A stretch of 26,360 nucleotides of DNA from Bacillota bacterium (GCA_023415575.1 JAEZKF010000017.1:1-26360), one strand, 5' to 3'. Counted from the stretch's first letter, positions 14,316 to 23,330 are shown. Notes: a model not told the origin generated them from the sequence alone. Translations and numbers: made by a program.

Positions 14316-17300
14316 TCAGCCGTTAAGGCGCCTGCGTTTTGAGTCAAAGGCCGGAATGGAAGTAATGGTTACTTCCGTTTGGGGTACCTCACTCGGGTTT
14401 CCGCCGCCCGTTTCTGGGATGGCAGGAACGCTCTCCGGAACGCCCGTTATCATGTAGTAGCTGAAGTGCGAGGTTCTAAAGACAAGGAAATCGCCTTCCA
14501 CCCTTGCACCCATGTTGGTAAAGGTACGCGCCTTATCGTCGTAGTAAAGCACCATAAGGCTGCTCGGGTTTGCGCCCTTGGGTAGCGGCAGGCGGATGGT
14601 TGTCCAGCCTACGTTGTGTACCTCTTTGCCGTTTTCGTCCAGCAGTTTGAACTGATACAAGGCAAGATATTTTCTGCCGCCAAGCACGCCGCCCCTGCCA
14701 ACCGAAGCCGGTGCTTTGGTGAGCAACAGCGTCCACGCTCTTCCGGTTGTAGATGTCGGCAGGCCGTAGATATGCGGAGAAACAAGCGTAACACCTTCAG
14801 GCAGGTTGATGCTGCTGATGTCAATGCCGATGCCCGTGTTGTTGGTGGTCGTTAAAAAGTTAGAAGATGGTTCAGTATCGGAAGATGAACCTTTGCTCGA
14901 ACCGCCGCTGCGGTAGGTGCTCACTGTGACAACGCACGAATCGGTAAAGCCGCCATCGGTGGTGGTTACGGTGATGGTTGCCGTTCCGTTTGACAGCGCT
15001 GTCACCTTACCGTTTGCGTCAACAATCGCAACTGCCGGGTTGCTGCTGTGCCACGAGACGCTCTTGTCTGTAGCGTTTTCGGGTGTAACAGATGCTTTGA
15101 GCTGTGCAGCCTTCAGCGTTATGTTGCTGTAGAGCATAACGTTCTTGGGGCTTACCGTTACGCCTGTTACGTTAACCACAGATGATGCCTCGGTTACGGT
15201 GATAGGTAGCTCGACGAGCTTGTCAGTTGCCTCATGGGTAATTGTCACCTTGGTGCTGCTGGCTGCAAGCACTGTGCCGTTTGCGGGCTCGGCGATAAGT
15301 CCGTTTGTTTCAAATACTGCAAAAGGTACAGTTTTTACGTCACCGTTGTTGTAATGCAGCGTTACGACGAGTCCTGACAGGTCGAGGGGTTCCCCTTCGA
15401 TGTAGGTTGTTTTCGGCTCAGTTGTCACCGTTACTTCGGTTACCTTTACTGCATTCACTGTGATGTTCTGCGAAACGCTCTTGCCGGTTTCCTCATGGGC
15501 AATGGTCACCTTGGCGTTGCTGGCTGCAAGCACTGTGCCGTTTGCGGGATTGGCGATAAGTCCGTTGGCTTCAAATTCCGCAAAAGGTACAGGCTGTTCG
15601 TCGCCGTTGCTGTAATGCAGTGTCACGACAAGTCCTGACAGGTCGAGAGTTTCCCCTTCGAAGTAATTCGTTTTTGGTTCGGTTTGAATGGACATTGAAG
15701 TCAGTGTAACGGGAGCTAACACCGTAAAGCTCACAGAAAAGCTTGCTAAGATGTCGTTCTCTCCGCTTACGGTAACTGTTGCGGTGTAGGTGCCCGCGTC
15801 TAAGCCTGTGACGGGTGTAATTGTAAACGAGTCGCTGCCGGGTGACGGAATGTCGAAAATGCTCTCGCTACTGAGTGTGAAGCTGTCTGTATTGTCGCCG
15901 GAAAGCGCTACAGTCAGCTCCCCTGTCGCCCGATTGCCTGCATTGGTTACCGTGACGGTCAGCGGTGTTTGCGCCTCATACCCTGCGGTCGCACTGGGAA
16001 ATGGATATGTGCCGCTATGGGAGAGGGTGACGCCGTAGGTCGGTGCTGACTCTACGTGGAAGTAGCAGTAACCTTCAATCTCCTCAGGGTTGTAGGTAAC
16101 AGCATCCTTTCCTTCGACATCCGCACTTGCGGTGGCGATGTAGTTCCCATAGCCGGAAAGGTCAGGCGCAATGTTCATTGCCTTTTCACCGGCCGCCGTC
16201 ACCGTTCCGCCGGTGATGGTGATGGACTCAGCGTAAATGCCGCAGCCGGATGAAGCGGTTTCCGTTTCGGTTGCCGTACTCAGCAGAGTAACAGCATTTC
16301 GAGGAACGAAGTTTAGCGGCATTACAGCGTCTTTGATCGAAGGACTCTGGCTTGCGGATGTATTCACAGGGAAAACCGGCGTTGAGCCGATACGGATCGC
16401 TTTGAGTCTGACATCCAGCCTTTGGCTTGTCGATTCCGTATTGATCTTTGAGTCAAGCTGGGAAGCGGAGGTAGGCAAACTACCGCTGTATGTGTAGTAT
16501 TTCCCCACTGTAGAGAGGTTGATTGTGTAAATGATGTCATCTATTGATGTACCACTGGGAGCTCCATCCCCGAAAGCATGGTTTCCGCCAAGAACAAGTC
16601 GGGCGTTGGTGCTGTTAACATTTAAACTAGCCTTTACGAAGTTGGCCGGAGGGCCATTGATTGACAACAGCGCAAGTGATGCGTTGTCATGAATGTTAAC
16701 AGATAGATTGCTCGTTGCAGCACCAACTTTATAAATGCCGTGGGTTTTCTCAGAACCATCTGGATTCAGATACATCAATACCTGTGCTGCATTATTCACG
16801 GTAATACGGTCTGTATTCTCGCGTAAAGTAATGCCGATGCTAGCATAGATTCGTTCGGTTGTGTTCGGGTCTGAGGTCAATGTTCCGCGAACGTCCTTGC
16901 TATCGGTAGTAATAATCAGTTCTTTTGCCGTTACATCGATTACATATCTTGTTAGAACGCCAGAACCTGACTGCCAATTATAATGGATTTTGTTATCACC
17001 AACGAGCTTTATGACAAAAGCAGTGTCCGGTGTGTTAGCGAAAATGATGGCAGGCAGATTATACTTTGAGGTTTTTGAGTAAAATGGATAGGGTTCGTAC
17101 AGGACATTTGACAGGGTTAAAACATTTGTACCGGGGTCATAGGTGATTGTGCCGGCTTGCAGATCTGAGCCGAGAAGAGCGCTGAGGTTTGTGTAATTCT
17201 TAGAGGTAATGGCCTTGCCCCCCAGCTCTATGCCAAAATTCAGCTCCTGGCCTTCCAAGTCGTCCTTGAGCTTCCATCTGGCGTAGAGGGTGACATTCTC

Positions 17301-20300
17301 ATTGGGCATAACCGCAACAGGGTCACCGCTCATCGCCCTGTCTCTATACCAGCCAACAAAGTCAAAGTTCTCTCTTGTTATTTCAATGTCCTTGGGCAGC
17401 GGGGCGCCCCACATGAGGGACTTGGCAGGGGTGCCCGATATTGTTCCGCCCGTCGCATCGTAGGTCACGGTATACTTTTTACGGTCATACCGGTACTCGA
17501 CAACCGTTGTGCCTCGTCTGTATATCTTGAGATTTGAAGCAGCAGGTGCGATATAGTCCTTGCTGTCAAAATCAGAACGGGGTGCAGAAACAGTTGTATT
17601 CGTTGTGCCCTTCTTGTACTCCGTCAAACCGGGCTCTAGAACATATTCGCCGTTTGCATCCTGCATATAATACTCCACCCTGTAGGGTGTATCACCGCGC
17701 GGGAACCATCTCGGCTTAAGCGATACATTCTTCGCGGGCATGGTGTCAAACTCAAAGATGTTGTTCTCGTTTGTGTCGGTATCCCACCAGTAGGCGAAAT
17801 CATACCCCTGCCCCACAGCGGCTGTCGCTTCAGGTTCAACGCCCAGCGAATCGCCGTACTTCTTGGTAATGGAGGCGGGCAGTTTCGAGTCGATGATGTC
17901 ATCGGCGACAAACGTGATGGTATAGCTGTTTCGGGTGTAATAAAGCTTTAACACCAGACTGCCGTCTCCGGCAACAACGCCCGATTGAACAGTTCCTGAG
18001 ATATTCTTGTTAAAGGTAAATCCCGGGAAATCTTTAGCAGCGGCCGTAACGGTTTTATCCGTTGTACCACCGAGTGTGTCGGTATGGGCCCGTGTATAAC
18101 CGCCGCCGGTCAGGTCTTCCCAATAATGTTCCACCTTATACATGGTGTCGGTTCTCGGGATGAACTTGCCGAACAGCTTGATATCCCTTCCGGGTGTGGT
18201 GTTCTGGGTAAACCGGATTTTGCATGCAGCATCGGTATACCAGCCCGAAAATTCATATCCGGGTTTGGGTGTGGGCTTGTACAGGTCGCTGCCGAAGAGG
18301 TAGTCCTTCGATTCATCCTCCAGTTTTACGTTATCAAGGGTATACTCAACGTTATACTTGTTGCGCGTCCAGTTGGCGGTGTAGGTCAGATTATTTGCCG
18401 GCATGGTAGCAGGCGGGGTTTTGTCCCAGCCGGTGAAGGTATGACCCTCACGCGCAATGACCGGCAGTGTGATTGTTTGACCATAAGGCACTTCCAGCTC
18501 GATTACCTCGCCGCTGTTGTTGCTTATGTTTTCAAGCGTAATGGTATAGTTCTTGCGGGGATAAATGAGCCTTATCACCGTAGAGCCATCGCCATTGATG
18601 GCGACCGGCTGCGCTGCGGGGTTGTCAAATCCCGGATATGTCTTATAGGCTAGCGTCGGTGTGGAGCCGGTTAAGCCGGTTAATTCATCAACATCGACTA
18701 AGACGTTCGTGCCGCCCTTAAGTGCCTGCTGATAATGCATCACCTGATAGGCAACCTCTTGGGGAGTCCATTTTGCATATAGTGTTACATCGCCCTCCGG
18801 CATGGTGGCCGGGAAACTATAAGCGTTTTTGCACTCCGCGTCCGTGTACCAACCGTCAAAATCATACCCAGATCTAGTGGGCTCAACCGGTGGTGTGATG
18901 GGGTCTCCGGGGGGTGCTGCAATTGTCTCGAGATTTCCCCAAGCAAACTTGATGTAGCTGCGGTCATCCAAGGCACTCCAATAAACCTTTAATGTACGTG
19001 TGATGGGCATAGAGGAGAATGCAAGCTGTCCGTTTTTGTACCGGACGGTGATGGTCGCCCTCACAGTGGTTGCTGCTCCGGGGTTTATCTTGATTTGTCT
19101 GCCCTGTACGGTAACCGCAGGGTTGGTGGTGATAATCTCCAAATCCTTGTCGTTGGGCTGGACAGTTGAGTATTCGCCGTTCGCCATATCAAGATACTTG
19201 AGATCATAGAAACCTTCAGGAAGTGTGTAGTTCTTTTCATATAGCTTGAGATTGATTTCTGTCAAGCCGTCGGCAGCCGCAAAGTCCTGAACGTTCTTCT
19301 GCCTGCCCGCCTTGATAATCGGCCATTCCTTGTAAAACAAGGATGGGCTGTACTGGAACTTGCCACCCAGAACCTGTGCATTAAAGGTCACGTCGAGATA
19401 GACACCGATCTCCATGTATAGGGCGCCCGCCGTTTTGGAGGAGGTTATCACGTTGTTGGTTGACGTGGTGGTATAGTAGAAGTAGCCGGATAACCGTAAA
19501 TAAGCGCCGGCTTCTGCACCCAGACCAACGCTCGCGATATCCACCGAGAACAGGCCTACGGCTATCTCGATTTTAATGCCTGCGCGGATGCCGACTGTAC
19601 CTACCACATAGAACTGGAAGGTAGTCTTTTGGTCCTCAAGCCTTATTGTATTGCTGTCTGCTTCTTTTGCCTTGATTCGTGTCCAGAAGCAATAACGGTC
19701 AGCGCTGAAATATTCATACTGCATCCCCAGCGCAACCCTCATGTCCACCGATACCACAAAAGCGGTGGTGAAGCGCACGTTGATGATGCCGAGAAGAAGA
19801 CGCATATCCATCTTGGAGATCTGCTTCTCGAAAATCTTAACCCAATCGCCATCGGTGTCCAGCAGCTCGTCGTACAGGTCGTACAGATTGGATACGCCGC
19901 TTTTGATGTCTTCGCCATTGGTCATCTCTATGATGCTCTTTATCTCATTTGAGATGTCTGCGATGGTATAACCTTCTTTGTCTGTGACCTGCGAACGAAT
20001 ATCAATAGAGGTGTAGTTATAGACGTCCAGGTTGGTGTTAAACTGGTAGTCAGCTATGTAGGGGAATATCCACTTCTTCTTCCAGATGGTATCGCCGGAT
20101 GCACTGACTTCCATCTTGAGCTCTTCCACAAAGCTGGCGCTGACAGTCAGGTTAACCCCCTGATTGTCTTGATTGAAAATTGTGAGGGTGAAGCTAATAT
20201 CCAGCGCGGTTCTAATGCCGTTTCCGTCAAAATGCACGCTGTTTGTTCCAATCTGCGCCTTAACCTTTAGGTTAGTCAGTACCGGCTTAACGCTGCTTTT

Positions 20301-22613
20301 TGCTGCCTGTAACGCAGATAAAGAGACGCTGGAGCCGTCCTCAAGCATTACCTGCATGGTATCCGGGTCAAAGCCCTCCAAGGCGTTGTTAAAGCCGTCT
20401 GTTTTAAGTGCAGTATCAATTAAATAGGCTGCTGCAGCATCAGCAAAGCCGCTTTCCTTTGCTTGATTCTCAATGTCCGTCTCAAGCTCGGAAATATCGA
20501 TATCCTGTATCAACTTTTTTGCATCAACATCGTTCTCGGAGTAATAGTTTAGTACATTCTCAATGTCGTCTTCGGTAGCTTCTTCGTATGCGACAACCAA
20601 GTAGTCCCCGAATTGCTCCACCGAGGTTACACGCCCGTAGCCGACCGCTTCGGCGCTCATGCCATATGTACCGGAGTAAAAGAAAAGGAAGTCTCCCTCA
20701 TCCACGGTGGTGGCGGCGTTAAGGCCGCTCTCGGCATATTGGGGAGCCGAATAATCAAAGCTGTTTTTTGCTACCGTGATGGACAAGTTGTCCGCATCGC
20801 CATCCGTATCAGCCGTGCTGCTTACAGGCAGCACATCGGGCATCTGAAGCACCTCTTCCGGCTCGGCAGTGACATAGGAGTATACATTGCCATTGACTGC
20901 GGTAATCTTTACATAGGCAATGTTATCATTTAAGTATGCCTCATCATCGCCGACCTCAGGCTTTTCGCCGCTGTAAAAGCATACCACGTCGCCGACACCC
21001 AGTGTGCCGGAGTTGAGCCTAAAGGTACCTGAATCCTTGGTGATCCTTGATGTGGATTGACTTGTAAACTGATAAAGCGGGCTATTGAGTGTGCGTACGA
21101 CTTTTCCGTTTTGCACGATGTTTGAGAGATTGTCCATCGAAAGGAAGTTCAGGTTTTGATTGAACTCCAGTTCAAAGACCTCTTCGCGGTCAATTGTAAA
21201 CTCGCAATTGCGGACGGTATCATTCTGCCCGCTGAAGCGTAACCCGATGCCCAGCGTCAGACGGTACGCGCCGCCGGGGGTAAAGCCATCCTTAGCCTTA
21301 ACAGTGAAGGTTCCGCTTGAACCCGTAACCTGAAGCTCAACGTCACCGGAATTATCAAGAATCTCAAAGGTTAAGCCGGCCTTTACCTGTTCGGCGGTTT
21401 TGCCTGCAGCGCTGATGATAAAGCTCTGGTCCGGGCTCACCTTAGTCAGGGTGTAGGTGGTGTCGGTATATTGAAGCTCATTTCCGGAAAGGGTTTCGTA
21501 TTTTGCGACAAGTGTTGCGTCGGAATAGAACTCGGTGTCTGTTCCAACCGGCGTTTCATCCAGGTACCAGGCAGTGAACACACACCCGCTCTTCCCCGGG
21601 ACAGGCAGGTCGGTCAGGGTGCCGCCTTTTGCAACCGTCACCGGTTCAAAAGCCTGTCCGCCATCAGAATCAAAGCTCACGGTGAAGGGACCCTTGCCGC
21701 CGGAACTGCCGGATACGCCGCCCTTGGCATTGACGATTCCGCCTTTAATCCTGACCTTGCCCAACGCGTATATGCCATAGCTCAGTCCGTCTGTGGCCTC
21801 GCCGCCTACGATATTAAGCGTACCGTTACCGTCAAAGGTCAGGTCGCCTAAACCGTATATACCATAGCTGTCGCCGCTGTCGTTGTCCGCCGCAGTGACG
21901 GTATTGACGCTGTCAGAAACCGTTACAATAGTGGTGTTTTCAGGCACCAAGATACCTGTGGTGTCGTCGGTGCAGGTAATATCCACACCGTTTAGTACCA
22001 GTACATTACCGGTGTAGCTCTTGCCCTCGAGCTCCACACCACTTGTATACCACGCCCAGCAGAAGTTATCACCGTGGGTATGGCTGCCTGCGATGGTGCA
22101 ATTCGTATCGGTTGTAACACTGCCTAAGTCAAGCGTAGTATCAATGGTAATTGCATTACGGAGTGTAGTCAGCAAATGCGCATCACTTGCACTCTCGCAG
22201 AGGCTTGGGTCAGCACCCTCGACACCGCATATCGGGCAGTCGGGGTTCATTTCATCCTCTGTGCAAAGGGTGTTGCAGGTGCATTCCTGCCGGGACTCAT
22301 CACCGCACAGCTCGCACTCATGGGTGCAGGGTGCTCCCTCAGCGGCATGCGTATAGCCACAGCCGTCATCGTGGGGGCAGACATAGGACGAATCGCCATC
22401 CGGCGCGCAACTGAAGGTGCCGTCCTCGTTTTGATGGCTGCAGGGGGCGCCTTCTGCGGCTTTTATGTAGCCGCAGCTCTCATCATGCTCCTTATGGTTT
22501 TCGCATACAGTATCGTCGACGTTAAATTCGCCGCTGCCTGCGGCATATACCGTGCTTGATACCAGCGTGAATACCATGCATAGCGCAAGTAGCAAACTTA
22601 GTATTCTTTTCAT
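14316..22613 (-). CDS. Giant secreted multidomain protein with InlB-type and Ig-like repeats
   Basis: A 2765-residue secreted protein, by far the largest gene here. The start is the ATG at 22611-22613, 7 nt after AAGGAG, giving a clean signal peptide (1-24, ending VYA). Domains in order: Cys/His-rich segment (about 33-142) with two CGYxxAAEGAPCxH units; beta-strand-rich region (145-305); one InlB-type repeat (308-376); a region with two related units bearing GDxxxFYSG (541-549, 640-648); an acidic helical stretch (680-745); an unassigned central part to about 1235, including a Gly/aliphatic alternating stretch (1003-1048); five InlB-type repeats alternating with three YxVxxY modules (1240-1780); a second beta-rich region with GIYAESITITGG (about 2138); an Ig-like segment (2198-2298); two 87-residue Ig-like repeats (2305-2473); a Big_2 domain (2480-2563); a Ser-rich linker and a C-terminal domain. 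IPETG occurs near 2731 but no hydrophobic anchor follows. Adhesion or surface-layer function is a guess. Confidence 0.9.
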   Translation of the reverse strand: MKRILSLLLALCMVFTLVSSTVYAAGSGEFNVDDTVCENHKEHDESCGYIKAAEGAPCSHQNEDGTFSCAPDGDSSYVCPHDDGCGYTHAAEGAPCTHECELCGDESRQECTCNTLCTEDEMNPDCPICGVEGADPSLCESASDAHLLTTLRNAITIDTTLDLGSVTTDTNCTIAGSHTHGDNFCWAWYTSGVELEGKSYTGNVLVLNGVDITCTDDTTGILVPENTTIVTVSDSVNTVTAADNDSGDSYGIYGLGDLTFDGNGTLNIVGGEATDGLSYGIYALGKVRIKGGIVNAKGGVSGSSGGKGPFTVSFDSDGGQAFEPVTVAKGGTLTDLPVPGKSGCVFTAWYLDETPVGTDTEFYSDATLVAKYETLSGNELQYTDTTYTLTKVSPDQSFIISAAGKTAEQVKAGLTFEILDNSGDVELQVTGSSGTFTVKAKDGFTPGGAYRLTLGIGLRFSGQNDTVRNCEFTIDREEVFELEFNQNLNFLSMDNLSNIVQNGKVVRTLNSPLYQFTSQSTSRITKDSGTFRLNSGTLGVGDVVCFYSGEKPEVGDDEAYLNDNIAYVKITAVNGNVYSYVTAEPEEVLQMPDVLPVSSTADTDGDADNLSITVAKNSFDYSAPQYAESGLNAATTVDEGDFLFFYSGTYGMSAEAVGYGRVTSVEQFGDYLVVAYEEATEDDIENVLNYYSENDVDAKKLIQDIDISELETDIENQAKESGFADAAAAYLIDTALKTDGFNNALEGFDPDTMQVMLEDGSSVSLSALQAAKSSVKPVLTNLKVKAQIGTNSVHFDGNGIRTALDISFTLTIFNQDNQGVNLTVSASFVEELKMEVSASGDTIWKKKWIFPYIADYQFNTNLDVYNYTSIDIRSQVTDKEGYTIADISNEIKSIIEMTNGEDIKSGVSNLYDLYDELLDTDGDWVKIFEKQISKMDMRLLLGIINVRFTTAFVVSVDMRVALGMQYEYFSADRYCFWTRIKAKEADSNTIRLEDQKTTFQFYVVGTVGIRAGIKIEIAVGLFSVDIASVGLGAEAGAYLRLSGYFYYTTTSTNNVITSSKTAGALYMEIGVYLDVTFNAQVLGGKFQYSPSLFYKEWPIIKAGRQKNVQDFAAADGLTEINLKLYEKNYTLPEGFYDLKYLDMANGEYSTVQPNDKDLEIITTNPAVTVQGRQIKINPGAATTVRATITVRYKNGQLAFSSMPITRTLKVYWSALDDRSYIKFAWGNLETIAAPPGDPITPPVEPTRSGYDFDGWYTDAECKNAYSFPATMPEGDVTLYAKWTPQEVAYQVMHYQQALKGGTNVLVDVDELTGLTGSTPTLAYKTYPGFDNPAAQPVAINGDGSTVIRLIYPRKNYTITLENISNNSGEVIELEVPYGQTITLPVIAREGHTFTGWDKTPPATMPANNLTYTANWTRNKYNVEYTLDNVKLEDESKDYLFGSDLYKPTPKPGYEFSGWYTDAACKIRFTQNTTPGRDIKLFGKFIPRTDTMYKVEHYWEDLTGGGYTRAHTDTLGGTTDKTVTAAAKDFPGFTFNKNISGTVQSGVVAGDGSLVLKLYYTRNSYTITFVADDIIDSKLPASITKKYGDSLGVEPEATAAVGQGYDFAYWWDTDTNENNIFEFDTMPAKNVSLKPRWFPRGDTPYRVEYYMQDANGEYVLEPGLTEYKKGTTNTTVSAPRSDFDSKDYIAPAASNLKIYRRGTTVVEYRYDRKKYTVTYDATGGTISGTPAKSLMWGAPLPKDIEITRENFDFVGWYRDRAMSGDPVAVMPNENVTLYARWKLKDDLEGQELNFGIELGGKAITSKNYTNLSALLGSDLQAGTITYDPGTNVLTLSNVLYEPYPFYSKTSKYNLPAIIFANTPDTAFVIKLVGDNKIHYNWQSGSGVLTRYVIDVTAKELIITTDSKDVRGTLTSDPNTTERIYASIGITLRENTDRITVNNAAQVLMYLNPDGSEKTHGIYKVGAATSNLSVNIHDNASLALLSINGPPANFVKASLNVNSTNARLVLGGNHAFGDGAPSGTSIDDIIYTINLSTVGKYYTYSGSLPTSASQLDSKINTESTSQRLDVRLKAIRIGSTPVFPVNTSASQSPSIKDAVMPLNFVPRNAVTLLSTATETETASSGCGIYAESITITGGTVTAAGEKAMNIAPDLSGYGNYIATASADVEGKDAVTYNPEEIEGYCYFHVESAPTYGVTLSHSGTYPFPSATAGYEAQTPLTVTVTNAGNRATGELTVALSGDNTDSFTLSSESIFDIPSPGSDSFTITPVTGLDAGTYTATVTVSGENDILASFSVSFTVLAPVTLTSMSIQTEPKTNYFEGETLDLSGLVVTLHYSNGDEQPVPFAEFEANGLIANPANGTVLAASNAKVTIAHEETGKSVSQNITVNAVKVTEVTVTTEPKTTYIEGEPLDLSGLVVTLHYNNGDVKTVPFAVFETNGLIAEPANGTVLAASSTKVTITHEATDKLVELPITVTEASSVVNVTGVTVSPKNVMLYSNITLKAAQLKASVTPENATDKSVSWHSSNPAVAIVDANGKVTALSNGTATITVTTTDGGFTDSCVVTVSTYRSGGSSKGSSSDTEPSSNFLTTTNNTGIGIDISSINLPEGVTLVSPHIYGLPTSTTGRAWTLLLTKAPASVGRGGVLGGRKYLALYQFKLLDENGKEVHNVGWTTIRLPLPKGANPSSLMVLYYDDKARTFTNMGARVEGDFLVFRTSHFSYYMITGVPESVPAIPETGGGNPSEVPQTEVTITSIPAFDSKRRRLNG
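15220..15701 (-). repeat. Two tandem 261-bp repeats encoding Ig-like domains
   Basis: Within the giant gene two copies (about 15220-15440 and 15481-15701) align at an offset of exactly 261 bp (87 codons). Identical blocks include the 27 bases at 15261-15287 and 15522-15548, and the GTCCTGACAGGTCGAG block at 15371 and 15632. The protein units share SGLVVTLHY, NGLI, ANGTVLAAS and KVTI. The high nucleotide identity suggests recent duplication or ongoing gene conversion. Confidence 0.9.
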
Positions 22614-22916
22614 AGTCATACTCCTTAATCGACACTGGTTCATCCAAAACTGCAATTTAAAACGGGTATTTTGCTTTCATGTTGGTTCGTTCCTTATAAG
22701 TACAAAAAAGCTATCAGAGCATTAAAACGCCTTGACAGCTTACCTAAATCTGACTCTTGGCGCGTGATGCTGATAGAGCACTGGTCTATGCCAAGCGGAA
22801 TTATCCACAAGGCAATCACCGCAAAGAAAAAACCTTTAACGCCAAATGATTTATATTAAGGGGCTATCCAAATAACAGGATAACCCCCTGTGTGACTTAT
22901 GTACTTATGGTGAGGC
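22614..22916. other. Intergenic region upstream of the giant gene
   Basis: A 303-bp region between the giant gene and the lipoprotein gene, both read from the minus strand. A plus-strand frame at 22671-22859 and an overlapping minus-strand frame (ending in a TAA near 22695) are open but lack a ribosome binding site and recognisable content, so neither is called. A nested inverted repeat lies at 22756-22795: CTTGGC with GCCAAG, enclosing TGCT/AGCA. No convincing promoter for the giant gene could be fixed; TATAAG at about 22694-22699 (minus) has no good -35. Confidence 0.4.
22859..22890 (-). terminator. Probable weak terminator of the lipoprotein gene
   Basis: GGGGCTATCC and GGATAACCCC form a 10-bp stem with one mismatch around an AAATAACA loop, 27 bp or more beyond the lipoprotein stop. 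On the minus strand it is followed by TTAATATAAAT rather than a pure T run, so termination may be partial and the lipoprotein transcript could read on into the giant gene. Confidence 0.5.
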
Positions 22917-23291
22917 TTAGCCCTCCTGACCTTCGCCCAGGTCGCTGATGTTTGCGAGGTTTGCTAAGTCTTCTTCGATTATGTTCTTAACTTCCTGCAT
23001 CTTCTCAGGAATAGTGTTTAAAAAGCTGGCAGCCTCATCAAGCTGCTCCTGATTGAGGTCGCTATCCAACAGCTCCTTATAGGTTATGAGCTTGTCTCCC
23101 ATCTGGTTCAGCGCGTCAATGAGGTCGGGGTCTACAACGTCAACATTTTCATTCACAAGGTTTGCTACCTCATCAAAAGCAGTAACGGCTGCATTGTAGC
23201 TGTCAAGTACCGGCTGCTTATCGGGTTTTCCGCATGCGGCAAGGGAAAGCATAAGCAACGCTGTCATAACTAGGGCCAGTAACTTCTTCAT
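22917..23291 (-). CDS. Small putative lipoprotein of unknown function
   Basis: A 124-residue predicted lipoprotein. The N-terminus MKKLLALVMTALLMLSLAAC has a charged start, a hydrophobic core and a lipobox LAAC with the lipidated Cys20. The mature part is acidic and almost entirely helical by composition, rich in Asp, Glu, Leu and Asn, with heptad-like spacing of hydrophobic residues (SYNAAVTAFDEVANLVNEN and on), so a short helical bundle or coiled coil is likely. It resembles the small lipoproteins of unknown function common in clostridia; I recognise no family. GGAGG lies 7 nt before the ATG. It lies upstream of the giant gene on the same strand, which makes a shared transcript possible but unproven. 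Confidence 0.8.
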   Translation of the reverse strand: MKKLLALVMTALLMLSLAACGKPDKQPVLDSYNAAVTAFDEVANLVNENVDVVDPDLIDALNQMGDKLITYKELLDSDLNQEQLDEAASFLNTIPEKMQEVKNIIEEDLANLANISDLGEGQEG

Positions 23292-23330
23292 TTTTGATCC
23301 TCCGAAGTGTTAAAATAAACGGACAAATAG

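Noticed and set aside
14316..14430. Functional LPxTG sorting signal in the giant protein
   Set aside because: IPETG is present, but the hydrophobic segment needed before the basic tail is absent, so anchoring by sortase is not claimed.
15220..15701. CRISPR-like or other non-coding tandem repeat
   Set aside because: The repeats keep frame, encode Ig-like units of 87 residues and have no short spacers.
22671..22859. Plus-strand frame of 62 codons, and an overlapping minus-strand hydrophobic frame
   Set aside because: Neither has a ribosome binding site or a good start, and no family is recognisable. Chance frames are likely in this region.
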